The notes: generated from the sequence alone by a model not told the origin. A stretch of DNA of 64,000 nucleotides from Diaphorobacter caeni (GCF_015354245.1 NZ_JADKYZ010000001.1:310001-374000); one strand, 5' to 3'. Positions 29,940-38,951 are shown, counted from the first letter of the stretch. Program-made: numbers and translations.

Positions 29940-31331
29940 ATGGCTTCCGCGCTCACCGATAAATTATCACGACTCGTCAAGGAGATGCGTGGCCAGGCCC
30001 GCATCACCGAATCCAACGTGCAGGACATGCTGCGCGAAGTGCGCATGGCGCTGCTTGAGGCCGACGTGGCGCTGCCCGTGGTGCGGGACTTCGTCGCCCG
30101 CGTCAAGGAAAAGGCGCTCGGTCAGGAAGTTCTCGGCAGCCTCAAACCCGGTCAGGCGCTGGTGGGCATCGTCAATGCCGAACTCGCCGCCACCATGGGT
30201 GAGGGCATCTCCGACATCAATCTGAACGCCCAGCCTCCCGCCGTCATCCTCATGGCCGGTCTGCAGGGCGCCGGTAAAACCACGACCACCGCCAAGCTCG
30301 CCAAGCACCTGATCGACAAGCGCAAGAAGAAGGTGCTGACGGTGTCGGGCGACGTGTACCGCCCGGCCGCCATCGAGCAGCTCAAGACCGTGACCGCGCA
30401 GGCGGGGGCCGAATGGTTCCCTTCCTCGCCCGACCAGAAGCCGCGCGACATCGCGCTGGCGGCGCTCGACTACGCCAAAAAGCACTATTTCGACGTGCTG
30501 CTGGTCGACACGGCCGGCCGCCTGGCCATCGATGAACTGCTGATGCAGGAAATCAAGGACCTGCACGGCATCCTGAAGCCCGTCGAAACCCTGTTCGTGG
30601 TCGACGCCATGCAGGGCCAGGACGCGATCAACACCGCCAAGGCCTTCAAGGAGGCGCTGCCGCTCACTGGCATCGTGCTCACCAAGCTCGACGGCGACTC
30701 GCGCGGCGGTGCGGCGCTGTCGGTGCGCCAGATCACGGGCGCGCCGATCAAGTTTGCGGGTGTCTCGGAAAAGATCGACGGCCTCGAAGTATTCGACGCC
30801 ACCCGCCACGCCCAGCGCGTGCTCGGCATGGGCGACATCGTCGCCTTGGTCGAGCAGGTCACCAAGGGCGTGGACATGGAAGCCGCGCAGAAGCTGGCCG
30901 AAAAGGTCAAGTCTGGCGACGGTTTTGATCTGAACGACTTTTTGGCGCAGCTGCAGCAGATGAAGCAGATGGGCGGTCTTTCCACGCTGATGGACAAGCT
31001 GCCCTCAGAGCTCGCGGGCAAGGCCGGTCAGGTCGATATGGACAAGGCCGAGCGCGAAGTGCGTCGCAAGGAAGGCATTATCTGTTCGATGACGATGAAG
31101 GAGCGCAAGCATCCTGCGCTCATCAAGGCTACGCGCAAGAAGCGTATTGCTGATGGCGCGGGTGTGCAGGTTCAGGAAGTGAATCGCCTGCTCAAGGAAT
31201 TCGAGCAGATGCAGACCATGATGAAGAAGATGAAGGGCGGCGGTCTCATGAAGATGATGAAGCGCATGGGGGGGATGAAGGGCATGAAGAACATGATGGG
31301 TGGCGGTGGCATGCCCAAAATGCCGTTCTGA
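29940..31331 (+). CDS. ffh: Signal recognition particle GTPase Ffh
   Basis: Ffh binds 4.5S RNA and signal sequences and delivers ribosomes to the membrane receptor FtsY. The 463-residue protein has an N domain, the G domain with P-loop GLQGAGKTTT, DTAGR and TKLDGD, and a methionine-rich M domain (MQTMMKKMKGGGLMKMMKRM) at the C-terminus. The start is ATG 29940. It is divergent from the CcsA-like gene and followed by repeat copy A. Confidence 0.98.
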   Translation: MASALTDKLSRLVKEMRGQARITESNVQDMLREVRMALLEADVALPVVRDFVARVKEKALGQEVLGSLKPGQALVGIVNAELAATMGEGISDINLNAQPPAVILMAGLQGAGKTTTTAKLAKHLIDKRKKKVLTVSGDVYRPAAIEQLKTVTAQAGAEWFPSSPDQKPRDIALAALDYAKKHYFDVLLVDTAGRLAIDELLMQEIKDLHGILKPVETLFVVDAMQGQDAINTAKAFKEALPLTGIVLTKLDGDSRGGAALSVRQITGAPIKFAGVSEKIDGLEVFDATRHAQRVLGMGDIVALVEQVTKGVDMEAAQKLAEKVKSGDGFDLNDFLAQLQQMKQMGGLSTLMDKLPSELAGKAGQVDMDKAEREVRRKEGIICSMTMKERKHPALIKATRKKRIADGAGVQVQEVNRLLKEFEQMQTMMKKMKGGGLMKMMKRMGGMKGMKNMMGGGGMPKMPF

Positions 31332-31400
31332 TCTTTTCGACGTTTCTTGCCGAACGTCGTTGCTGAGGTGTTTTTTCGGCTACTGCTGGGTGGTTGGGGT

Positions 31401-31886
31401 CAGGGGCCGGGACTGCCCCCGGCGGGGCAATCACTTTTTGCTTGCGCGCAAAAAGTAATCAAAAACGCGCTTTCAATACCTCCGGCGGAACTCGCTTTGC
31501 GCTGCGCGCGCCGCTCGGACAACCGCCGGAAATCAGTTTGGAAGAGGTGGTTGCGGCACGTTGCTTCGCTCGTGCCGGGGTGTTTGCGGAGTTGGGTGGG
31601 GGGGGCAGACGCCCACTGTTCTTTTGAGTGACGTTGATCCAGCGAGCAAATCAAAAATCGCGCAGCGCTGGCACCCCAGCATCTCGCGAAGTCGCGAGAT
31701 GCCCGGCACGAGCGCAGCGACGTGCCGAACACACCTCCGAGTGAACATCTAGCTCGCGGCGGTTGCCCGAGCGGCGCGCGAAGCGCAAAGCGAGTTCTGC
31801 CGCGGGTATTGAAGAGCGCATTTTTGGTGCCTTTTTGGGCAAGACCAAAAAGGTACTCCGCCGCCGGGCGGAACTCCCGGCCTCTG
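31401..31886 (+). repeat. Large palindromic intergenic repeat, copy A
   Basis: One of three related elements in this window (copies B at 35572 and C at 58216), all in the same orientation. It lies between the convergent genes ffh and miaB. The left and right halves are imperfect reverse complements over the whole length. It contains a 5' hairpin ACTTTTTGC/GCAAAAAGT (31433-31456), an inner hairpin CGGCACG/CGTGCCG (31554-31577), a central 10-bp-arm palindrome (31680-31701), a mirrored inner hairpin (31704-31727) and a 3' hairpin of 12 bp (31827-31856). The outer terminal sequence is more diverged than in B and C. Open frames across it are by-products of the palindrome. I do not recognise it as a named family. 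Confidence 0.92.
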
Positions 31887-32085
31887 CCGCCAGCACCGCA
31901 GCAAAGGCAACCCCCTCCACTGCAATTGAAGCCGCCGCACGCGGCCGCGACAAGATCATCCCCCGCCGCAACTCGGGCGAGCAGATTGCCGCAGAAACAA
32001 TCACCCGCCCCGGTGGCATCCACAGCCTGCGCCTTGAATGCCGGAACTGCCGTGCGGCGCGGCTGATCATCCAGCCGCGCGTGGC
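31887..32085 (-). pseudogene. Ribokinase (PfkB family) 3' fragment, frameshifted
   Basis: Read on the minus strand from directly after the miaB stop codon, the sequence encodes VPAFKAQAVDATGAGDCF and then GNLLARVAAGDDLVAA, which is the catalytic C-terminal block of ribokinase-type PfkB proteins (general base Asp in GAGD). The similarity then shifts into another frame (AAASIAVEGVAF), as expected after a small indel, and is cut off at the edge of repeat copy A. The N-terminal two thirds and the extreme C-terminus are absent. This is a degenerated gene, not a functional kinase. Confidence 0.8.
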
Positions 32086-33426
32086 TCAGGCTGCGACGGT
32101 CTCGCTGGTCACTACTTCACCGCGCAGCGTATAGGTCTTGGCCTCGGTGATGCGCACGTCGATCAGTTGACCGATCAGTCGCGCATTGCCGGGGAAGTTC
32201 ACCACGCGGTTGCATTCCGTGCGGCCCATGAGTTCGCTGCCGTCGCGCTTGGAGATGCCTTCCACCAGCAGGCGCTGCACGGTGCCCACGCGCTCTTCGC
32301 TGATGTCCTTGATGTTCTGGTTGATGACGGCTTGCAGCTCTTGCAGACGGCGCAGCTTCACGTCGTGTGGCGTGTCGTCGTGCAGATTGGCTGCGGGCGT
32401 GCCGGGGCGTGGGCTGAAGATGAAGCTGAAGGAGTTGTCGAAGCGGACATCGTGAATCAGCTTCATCATCTTCTGGAAGTCTTCTTCCGTCTCGCCGGGA
32501 AAGCCCACGATGAAGTCGCTGCTCATCGCCAGATCGGGCCGGATGGCGCGCAGCTTGCGCACCGTGCTCTTGTATTCCATGGCGGTGTAGCCGCGCTTCA
32601 TCGCCATGAGAATCTTGTCGCTGCCGTGCTGCACGGGCAGATGCAGGTGGTTCACCAGCTTGGGCAGCTTGGCGTATGCCTCGATCAGGCGCGGCGTGAA
32701 TTCGTTGGGATGGCTGGTGGTGTAGCGAATGCGCTCGATGCCGGGAATGTCGGACACGTATTCGAGCAGCATCGCGAAGTCGGCGATCTCGCTGGTGTCG
32801 CCCATTTTGCCGAGATAGGCATTCACGTTCTGGCCAAGCAGGTTGATTTCCTTCACGCCCTGATCGGCGAGGCCCGCCACTTCCACCAGCACGTCTTCAA
32901 ATGGGCGGCTCACTTCTTCGCCGCGCGTGTAGGGCACGACGCAGTAGCTGCAGTACTTGGAGCAGCCTTCCATGATCGAGACGAACGCGGTCGCGCCCTC
33001 GACGCGTGCGGGCGGCAGGTGGTCGAACTTCTCGATCTCTGGAAAGGAGATGTCCACCTGCGGCTTGGCCTTGGTCGAACGTGCGTTCAGCAGCTCGGGC
33101 AGGCGGTGCAGCGTCTGCGGGCCGAACACCACGTCCACATAGGGCGCGCGCTTGATGATCTCCTCGCCTTCCTGGCTCGCGACGCAGCCGCCCACGCCGA
33201 TCAGCACGCCTTTTTCCTTGAGGTGCTTGACGCGACCGAGATCGCTGAACACTTTTTCCTGCGCTTTTTCACGCACCGAGCAGGTGTTGAAAAGGATGAG
33301 GTCGGCCTCGTCCATGTTGGTGGTGGGCTCGTAGCCCTGGGCGGCGCCGAGCACGTCGGCCATCTTGTCCGAGTCGTACTCGTTCATCTGGCAGCCGAAG
33401 GTCTTGATGAAAACTTTTTTGGACAT
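32086..33426 (-). CDS. miaB: tRNA-2-methylthio-N6-isopentenyladenosine(37) methylthiotransferase MiaB
   Basis: MiaB is a radical-SAM enzyme that adds a methylthio group to i6A37 of tRNAs. The 446-residue protein has the N-terminal [4Fe-4S] ligands Cys12, Cys49 and Cys81, the radical-SAM cluster CSKYCSYC (Cys155, 159, 162) and a C-terminal TRAM domain. The start ATG 33426 ([20 protein letters not shown]) is typical. The usual partners phoH and ybeY are not adjacent here. Its stop abuts the ribokinase fragment. Confidence 0.97.
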   Translation of the reverse strand: MSKKVFIKTFGCQMNEYDSDKMADVLGAAQGYEPTTNMDEADLILFNTCSVREKAQEKVFSDLGRVKHLKEKGVLIGVGGCVASQEGEEIIKRAPYVDVVFGPQTLHRLPELLNARSTKAKPQVDISFPEIEKFDHLPPARVEGATAFVSIMEGCSKYCSYCVVPYTRGEEVSRPFEDVLVEVAGLADQGVKEINLLGQNVNAYLGKMGDTSEIADFAMLLEYVSDIPGIERIRYTTSHPNEFTPRLIEAYAKLPKLVNHLHLPVQHGSDKILMAMKRGYTAMEYKSTVRKLRAIRPDLAMSSDFIVGFPGETEEDFQKMMKLIHDVRFDNSFSFIFSPRPGTPAANLHDDTPHDVKLRRLQELQAVINQNIKDISEERVGTVQRLLVEGISKRDGSELMGRTECNRVVNFPGNARLIGQLIDVRITEAKTYTLRGEVVTSETVAA

Positions 33427-33654
33427 GGCGGTCTCTCGAATTCTGTGTGTGCGTGGGGGTGGGTGGATGCCGCGGCTGCAATGCCTTCACCTGCGGATAT
33501 CGCAGCGCTGTTTCAGCGTTGTCGCTGCGATGGGAGCGGCAGGCAGGACGGCCAGCGCCATGAATCAACCGATGATCTCTTCAAATGGGTACGGGTCCGA
33601 AGCGCCACGAGCGGCGACCTCGGTCAGTCCGGTATGGAGGCGAGGCAGGCTTGC

Positions 33655-34059
33655 TTACTTGAACCAGCCGCGCTTGGGTTCCTTGGCCAGCTCGGTGCTG
33701 GTGAGGATCCATGCGGTCTGCAGCATGCCGGTGCTGGGCTCGATGAGATAGCGCACGTCGAGCTTCTGGCCGATCACCGAGTGCGCGAACACCAGCTGGT
33801 TCTGCTGATTGAAGATGCGCAGGCCGGGAGCCAGCCGGTACACGTCGCTGTCCACCTTGGCCTCGACCGTGCTGGCGACGACGAGGTCGCCGCGCTTTGA
33901 CGCGGGTGGGAAGTTGCGGGCGACGGAGTGTTCCATCACCTGCGCGACGGCGGCGGGCACGGTGCCCATGGCGAGCGCCGCGCACAGCGTGGCGGCGGCG
34001 AGCCGGCGGACGCTGGCCGAGGAGCAGGAAGGACAGTGGGGCTTGTTGCAGCGGTTCAT
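33655..34059 (-). CDS. Putative exported protein, 134 aa
   Basis: The function is not recognised. A signal peptide is visible (VRRLAAATLCAALAMGTVPAAVAQ) after a cysteine-rich start (MNRCNKPHCPSC). The mature part is about 90 residues, mainly beta, with NQLVFAHSVIGQKLDVRYLI and the tail AKEPKRGWFK. ATG 34059 is used; ATG 34068 is also possible. It is read toward miaB with a 228-bp gap in which I see nothing. Confidence 0.72.
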   Translation of the reverse strand: MNRCNKPHCPSCSSASVRRLAAATLCAALAMGTVPAAVAQVMEHSVARNFPPASKRGDLVVASTVEAKVDSDVYRLAPGLRIFNQQNQLVFAHSVIGQKLDVRYLIEPSTGMLQTAWILTSTELAKEPKRGWFK

Positions 34060-34280
34060 GGTGTACATCCAGAGGCTGAAGAGTGGGGCGATTTTAGCCG
34101 CGAGGGAACATGCGGCCGAAGGCGGCGCGGCTTGCCAGCGCAAATCCGTCCAGTTTGTCGCCAAATAGCCGCAGCTGAAACCACATGCCTCTCTTGAGGA
34201 AACAGTTATTGCCAATATTGACGAAGTTGGTTTGCGCGAAACAATGGCGCACTGAGTGTTACTCAATGTACATTTCTTGC

Positions 34281-35081
34281 ATGTCCGATTTCGCGTTTTC
34301 CGCCTTGCCCGCCTCCTCCTGTCAGCTGGTGCGCTTTTCCCTGAATCGGATTGGGCGGGACATAGCGGTCGGCGACATCCACGGGAGCTTCACTGCGCTG
34401 CAGAACGCGCTGCGAGCCATCGACTTCAATCCGATCCGTGATCGTCTGTTCTCGGTCGGTGATCTGGTGGACCGCGGCCCCGAGTCGCACCGGGTGCTCG
34501 AATGGCTCGACAAACCGTGGTTCCACGCGATCTGCGGCAACCACGAGCAACTGGTCTGCCGCACCGCCAGCGGCGACCCCATGCCCGATGTCGACCACAT
34601 GCGCCACGGCGGCGACTGGATGCTCTCCCTGAGCGAGCCCGAACTCAACGCCATCGCCGATCGGCTTGGCGCGTTGCCGCTCGCGATGGAAGTGGAAACC
34701 CGCGATGGCCCGGTGGGACTGGTGCACGCGGGATATCCGTTCGAGGACTGGGACGACATCCGCAGCTTTCATCTGCCCGCCTCGGCCGTCGACGCCTGTC
34801 TCTGGTCGCGCGACCGCTTTGCGCGCCGCTGCGAGCAGCCCGTGGCCAACGTGCGGGCGCTGATCCACGGACACACCACGCTGGACGAGGTGCAGACATT
34901 GGGCAACGTGATGTTCATCGACACCGGCGGCTGGCGCGGCGGACGCGGCCACTTCACGCTGCTGGACCTGCATACGCTCAAGCCGATCGAGCCCATGTCG
35001 ACGAGTGCGCCCGCTGCACCGGCCAAAGGAGTTTCGCCTCTGAAACTCAAGCGCGCCAAGGCTGAGGTCGAGCGCGTGTGA
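34281..35081 (+). CDS. Calcineurin-like metallophosphoesterase (PrpA/ApaH-like Ser/Thr phosphatase)
   Basis: The 266-residue cytoplasmic protein contains the phosphoesterase signature blocks AVGDIHGSF, SVGDLVDRGPESH and CGNHEQL, which bind two metal ions, plus the later VHAGYPF and IHGHTTLD. This is the pattern of bacterial PPP-type phosphatases (PrpA/PrpB, ApaH). The natural substrate is unknown. ATG 34281 (MSDFAFSALP) is chosen; ATG 34266 is in frame and possible. It ends just before the tRNA terminator. Confidence 0.88.
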   Translation: MSDFAFSALPASSCQLVRFSLNRIGRDIAVGDIHGSFTALQNALRAIDFNPIRDRLFSVGDLVDRGPESHRVLEWLDKPWFHAICGNHEQLVCRTASGDPMPDVDHMRHGGDWMLSLSEPELNAIADRLGALPLAMEVETRDGPVGLVHAGYPFEDWDDIRSFHLPASAVDACLWSRDRFARRCEQPVANVRALIHGHTTLDEVQTLGNVMFIDTGGWRGGRGHFTLLDLHTLKPIEPMSTSAPAAPAKGVSPLKLKRAKAEVERV

Positions 35082-35136
35082 CCGCCACGCGGCGCGGCTG
35101 TTGCGACCTGATGAGTATCTAGCAGAGCGCAAAGAA

Positions 35137-35168
35137 AAAAGCCGTTGGGCTTGCGCTCAACGGCTTTT
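35137..35168 (-). terminator. Terminator of the tRNA-Met pair
   Basis: AAAAGCCGTTG (35137-35147) pairs with CAACGGCTTTT (35158-35168). Read on the minus strand it ends in a T-run directly after the tRNA genes; it may also stop plus-strand transcription of the phosphoesterase gene. Confidence 0.9.
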
Positions 35169-35171
35169 GAC

Positions 35172-35248
35172 TGGTGGTCGTAGAGGGACTTGAACCTTCG
35201 ACATCAGCATTATGAATGCTGCGCTCTAACCAACTGAGCTATACGACC
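35172..35248 (-). tRNA. tRNA-Met (CAT anticodon), copy 2
   Basis: A full cloverleaf is readable on the minus strand: acceptor GGTCGTA, D arm with AGCTCAGTTGGTTAGAGC, anticodon stem CAGCA/TGCTG with loop TTCATAA, T loop GTTCAAGTC, and an encoded CCA. The CAT anticodon and similarity to elongator tRNA-Met support methionine; a lysidine-modified tRNA-Ile2 also has CAT and is less likely. It is identical to the copy at 35299. Confidence 0.95.
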
Positions 35249-35258
35249 TTGACCCACG

Positions 35259-35290
35259 AAGCCCGCACTGCCGTGAGGCACTGCGGGCTT
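35259..35290 (-). repeat. Hairpin between the two tRNA-Met genes
   Basis: AAGCCCGCA (35259-35267) and TGCGGGCTT (35282-35290) form a stem extended by TGCC/GGCA with one mismatch. It probably marks a processing site or a partial terminator between the tandem tRNAs. Confidence 0.65.
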
Positions 35291-35298
35291 TGCTTGAC

Positions 35299-35375
35299 TG
35301 GTGGTCGTAGAGGGACTTGAACCTTCGACATCAGCATTATGAATGCTGCGCTCTAACCAACTGAGCTATACGACC
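35299..35375 (-). tRNA. tRNA-Met (CAT anticodon), copy 1
   Basis: Identical in sequence to the tRNA at 35172 and promoter-proximal on the minus strand. The 77 bases include CCA. The 35376-35571 stretch upstream is AT-richer and has no other recognised feature beyond the tRNA promoter it must contain. Confidence 0.95.
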
Positions 35376-35571
35376 AGAGACAAATATTATAGCCTATGAA
35401 TTCGAGGTCGTAGGAATTCTTCGCTCGGCTGCTTGCTTGTTGCTTCGGTGAAGGATTCTTTTTGCATGTATGTGTGTCAATTGTTTTCTGTCTTGGTTGC
35501 TCTGTGTGAGTGATGAATTGGGCGCGTTGATCGTCTTCTTATTTGAGCGATTCATTCGGTGGGGTCTTTTT

Positions 35572-36072
35572 GAGGGCGGAGGCCGGGACTGCCCCCGGCG
35601 GGGCAATCACTTTTTGCTTGCGCGCAAAAAGTAATCAAAAACGCGCTTTCAATACCTCCGGCGGAACTCGCTGCGTTCCTTCGTCACTCCGCTCGGGCAA
35701 CCGCCGGAAATCAGTTTGGAAGAGGTGTTGCGGCACGTTGCTTCGCTCGTGCCGGGGTGCTTGCAGAGCTGGGTTGGGCACTACATGCCCGCTGCTCTTT
35801 TGAACGACGTTGATCCCTCGAGAAATCAAAAGCCGCACAACACTGGCGCAACCGCATCTCGCGAAGTCGCGAGATGATCGACACGAGCGAAGCGAAGTGC
35901 CGAACACACCTCTTATGAAAATTCTGACTCGCGGCGGTTGCCCGAGCGGCGCGCGAAGCGCAAAGCGAGTTCTGCCGCGTGACCCCGTATTCAAAAGCGC
36001 GCTTTTGGTGACTTTTCGCGCGCAAGCGAAAAGTTACTCCGCCGCCGGGCGGAACTCCCGGCCTCCACCCTC
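35572..36072 (+). repeat. Large palindromic intergenic repeat, copy B
   Basis: Second copy of the element seen at 31401 and 58216. The ends are a 17-bp inverted repeat with one mismatch (GAGGGCGGAGGCCGGGA on the left). It contains the 5' hairpin at 35609-35632, the inner hairpin at 35731-35754, the central palindrome at 35855-35876 and a 12-bp 3' hairpin at 36008-36037 whose stem differs from copy A by compensatory changes. The mirrored inner hairpin is partly decayed. It lies between the tRNA pair and the enoyl-CoA hydratase gene, both on the minus strand. Confidence 0.93.
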
Positions 36073-36087
36073 AACCAAAGCAACACA

Positions 36088-36120
36088 CAAAAAAACGCCA
36101 CCGCATCACTGCAGGTGGCG
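36088..36120 (-). terminator. Terminator of the enoyl-CoA hydratase gene
   Basis: CGCCACC (36096-36102) pairs with GGTGGCG (36114-36120); on the minus strand the stem is followed by a run of T (A residues 36089-36095). It is 33 bp downstream of the stop codon and just outside repeat copy B. Confidence 0.88.
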
Positions 36121-36152
36121 CTCACCTTGGAGAGGTGTACAGGGCAAGTCGA

Positions 36153-36932
36153 TCAGAGATGCTTGAACGCAGCCTGACGCTTGTTCACGAAGGCATCCAT
36201 GCCTTCCTTCTGATCTTCAGTCGCAAACAGCGCGTGGAACAGACGGCGCTCGAACATCAGGCCATCGGAGAGCGTGCCTTCGAACGCGCGGTTGACGGTT
36301 TCCTTGGCGGCCATGACGGCGATCTGCGAGAAGCCGCTGATGATGATGGCGGCGCCGAGGGCTTCTTCCATCAGCTTGTCGAGTGCCACGACGCGGCTCA
36401 CGAGGCCCGAGCGTTCGGCTTCGGTGGCGTCCATCATGCGGCCGGTCAGAGCCATGTCCATGGCCTTGGACTTGCCCACCGCGCGGGGCAGGCGCTGGGT
36501 GCCGCCTGCGCCGGGGATCACGCCGAGCTTGATTTCAGGCTGGCCGAACTTGGCGTTGTCGGCGGCGATGATGAAGTCGCACATCATCGCAAGTTCGCAG
36601 CCGCCGCCGAGGGCGTAGCCGGCCACTGCGGCGATCACGGGCTTGCGGATGTTGCGGATCTGTTCCCAGTTGCGGGTGATGTAGTCGCCCTTGTAGGCAT
36701 CGGCAAAACTGTACTTGGCCATGGCGCCGATGTCCGCGCCTGCGGCGAACGCCTTTTCGCTGCCGGTCAGGATGATGCAGCCGATCTTTTCGTCCGCTTC
36801 GAAAGCGCGCAGCGCGTCGCCCAGCTCGTTCATGAGTTGGTCGTTGAGCGCGTTCAAGGCCTTGGGGCGGTTCAGCGTGATGACGCCGACCTTTTCAGCT
36901 TCGACGCGGACTTCAATCGTTTCGTAGGCCAC
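36153..36932 (-). CDS. Enoyl-CoA hydratase (crotonase)
   Basis: The enzyme hydrates trans-2-enoyl-CoA to 3-hydroxyacyl-CoA in fatty acid beta-oxidation or aromatic-acid catabolism. The 259-residue protein aligns by eye with the short-chain mitochondrial type: [14 protein letters not shown] (oxyanion hole part), [13 protein letters not shown] with the first catalytic Glu, and [20 protein letters not shown] with the second. The C-terminal [17 protein letters not shown] is typical. It is transcribed alone, so the pathway cannot be told from context. Confidence 0.93.
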   Translation of the reverse strand: MAYETIEVRVEAEKVGVITLNRPKALNALNDQLMNELGDALRAFEADEKIGCIILTGSEKAFAAGADIGAMAKYSFADAYKGDYITRNWEQIRNIRKPVIAAVAGYALGGGCELAMMCDFIIAADNAKFGQPEIKLGVIPGAGGTQRLPRAVGKSKAMDMALTGRMMDATEAERSGLVSRVVALDKLMEEALGAAIIISGFSQIAVMAAKETVNRAFEGTLSDGLMFERRLFHALFATEDQKEGMDAFVNKRQAAFKHL

Positions 36933-37051
36933 GGTAATCTCCAGATAACTGTTTGTGTTGCGAAAGGGGAAACCAACGCTGCACTATACCCAAGCGGTGG
37001 CCGGACAGTTTTTGGTGCCCGGCCAGAACGGCGGAAAGTGTGAACTATCTG

Positions 37052-38860
37052 TCAGAGTTTGGTGCTTTCGGCGACCTTGTCTTCGCGCAGCCAATGCCGG
37101 GCGAGGTCGGCGTTGTCGACGGCCAGACGCACGGTGTCGGGCGCTGCGCCTTCCATCTGAGAGGGCTGAAGGCGCATCGGCAGCTTGAGCAATCTGCGGT
37201 CGCGAGAGACCAGCGCCGTGACGCGTGCGGACGCGCCCGCGTAGAGCGCCAGATCGTCGAGCTTCTGCAGGCGCCAGCCTTCGCCGCTCGCCAGCTCGAT
37301 GCCGAGCCATTCGTCACCGGCCATGAACCCAGCCTGTTCCGCAAGGCCGCCTTGCAGCACGACCTTGGCGGTGATGCCTGAGGCGTTTTCCTGCACGCGC
37401 AGGCCAAGGCGCTGTGCGGTCGCGGTGGTCTCGGTCTGCAGCTCGATGCCTTGGGAGGCGAGCAGTTCCTTGAGCGGCAGGTCGTCGGTGCCGTGCACCC
37501 AGCGCTGGAGTTCGGGGGACCAGTCCCTGCCTGAGAGTTTGTGCAGCACGGCGAGCACGTCGGCCTCGCTCATCGGGCCGCCTCGCGTGCGTTGCCACAG
37601 CGCGCGCATCACGTCGTCGAGCGTGGTGCGGCCGTGCTGGCGCAGCGCGAGGTCCAGGCACAGCGCGACCAGCGAGCCCTTGGTGTAGTAGCTCACGGTG
37701 GAGTTGGGCGTGTTTTCGTCCTGGCGGTAGTACTTCACCCAGGCGTCAAAGCTGGCCTCGGCCACGGACTGCACCTTGCGGCCCGGGGTCTGCTGCACCT
37801 GGTTGATGGTCTTGGTGATGAGGCGCAGATAGGTCGCGTGGTCGATGAGCCCTGCGCGGCGCAGCAGCAGGTCGTCGTAGTAGCTGGTGAAGCCTTCGAA
37901 GAACCACAGCAGCTCGGTGTAGTTCTCCTGGTTGTAGTCGTAGCGCGCGAACTCGGCGGGGCGCATGCGCTTGACGTTCCAGGTGTGGAAATACTCGTGG
38001 CTGATCAGGCCGAGCAGCGTGTTGTAGCCTTCGGGCGCCGTCTTCTCGCCGATGCGGGGCAGGTCGCGGCGGCCGCAGATCAGCGCGGTGCTGGTCTGGT
38101 GCTCGAGCCCGCCGTAGCCGTCGTCCACCACGTTGAGCATGAAGAGATAGTGCGAATGCACGGCCTTGCCCTCGCCATGCCAGAAGCGGATTTCGGTCTC
38201 GCAGATGCGCTTGGTGTCGGCGACGAGGCGTTCGCCGTCGAACGACGCGGCCGCGCCCGCGACGACGATGCGGTGGGGCACGCCGCAGGCGGTGAATTTT
38301 GCGCTCCAGAACTTGCCGAGCTCCACGGGGCAGTCGACGAGTTCGTCGTAGTTCGCGGCGATGTAGGTGCCGAAGCCTGCGCGGTTCACGTGCACCGGAG
38401 TGAGCGCGGTGGCAGCCTGCCAGCCCTTGATGCGGGCGGGCGGGGCGATGTCGATGCCGTGCGGCTTGTCCTCGAGGCCCACCGCGCGAAGGCACACGCT
38501 GGTGCCGTTGAAAAAGCCGCGCGAGACGTCGAGCCATGCGGTGCGCACCGAATGGTCGTAGGCCGCGACCTCGTAGGTCAGCGTGAGCGGCTTGTTCTTT
38601 GCGCACTTGGCGACGAAGCGGTGCTTGTCGAGCTGCTGCACTTCGATGGCCTTGCCGTTCTGCTGCGCCGCAAGCCGCTGCAGGTTCTTGGAGAACTCGC
38701 GCACCAGATAGCTGCCCGGAATCCAGACCGGCAGCGCCAGCTCCTGGTCTTCGGCGGGGCGGGCGACGACCATGGTCACCTGGAACAGGTGGTTGTGCGG
38801 ATCGGTGGGCTCCACGCGAAAGAAGACGGCGGGCGTAGCGGTGGTGGCTTTGGTGGTCAT
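37052..38860 (-). CDS. M61-family glycyl aminopeptidase-like protease with PDZ domain
   Basis: A 602-residue M61 metallopeptidase. It has the N-terminal beta-sandwich domain (RVEPTDPHNHLFQVTM), the gluzincin catalytic domain with HEYFHTWNVKR (zinc ligands His288 and His292, catalytic Glu289), and a C-terminal PDZ domain (GITAKVVLQGGLAEQAGFMAGDE region). No signal peptide is evident, so it is probably cytoplasmic. ATG 38860 is chosen; the longer frame to 39235 runs into dsbC. Natural substrates are not known. Confidence 0.9.
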   Translation of the reverse strand: MTTKATTATPAVFFRVEPTDPHNHLFQVTMVVARPAEDQELALPVWIPGSYLVREFSKNLQRLAAQQNGKAIEVQQLDKHRFVAKCAKNKPLTLTYEVAAYDHSVRTAWLDVSRGFFNGTSVCLRAVGLEDKPHGIDIAPPARIKGWQAATALTPVHVNRAGFGTYIAANYDELVDCPVELGKFWSAKFTACGVPHRIVVAGAAASFDGERLVADTKRICETEIRFWHGEGKAVHSHYLFMLNVVDDGYGGLEHQTSTALICGRRDLPRIGEKTAPEGYNTLLGLISHEYFHTWNVKRMRPAEFARYDYNQENYTELLWFFEGFTSYYDDLLLRRAGLIDHATYLRLITKTINQVQQTPGRKVQSVAEASFDAWVKYYRQDENTPNSTVSYYTKGSLVALCLDLALRQHGRTTLDDVMRALWQRTRGGPMSEADVLAVLHKLSGRDWSPELQRWVHGTDDLPLKELLASQGIELQTETTATAQRLGLRVQENASGITAKVVLQGGLAEQAGFMAGDEWLGIELASGEGWRLQKLDDLALYAGASARVTALVSRDRRLLKLPMRLQPSQMEGAAPDTVRLAVDNADLARHWLREDKVAESTKL

Positions 38861-38921
38861 CGGATCGGTGTTCTGTACGGGTGAGTGCCGTCCACTATAT
38901 GCGGACGCTCGTCCCAAAGGA

Positions 38922-38951
38922 AAAGGCCGGGGCTGCGAGCGCCCGGCCTTT
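38922..38951 (-). terminator. Hairpin terminator after dsbC
   Basis: AAAGGCCGGG (38922-38931) pairs with CCCGGCCTTT (38942-38951) around a 10-nt loop. On the minus strand it is followed by a short T-rich stretch, 56 bp downstream of dsbC. Confidence 0.75.

Noticed and set aside
31400-32023. Long open frames within repeat copy A on both strands, and equivalents in B and C
   Set aside because: The same peptides recur in all three intergenic copies and on both strands because the element is palindromic; there is no family match apart from the ribokinase fragment outside the repeat.
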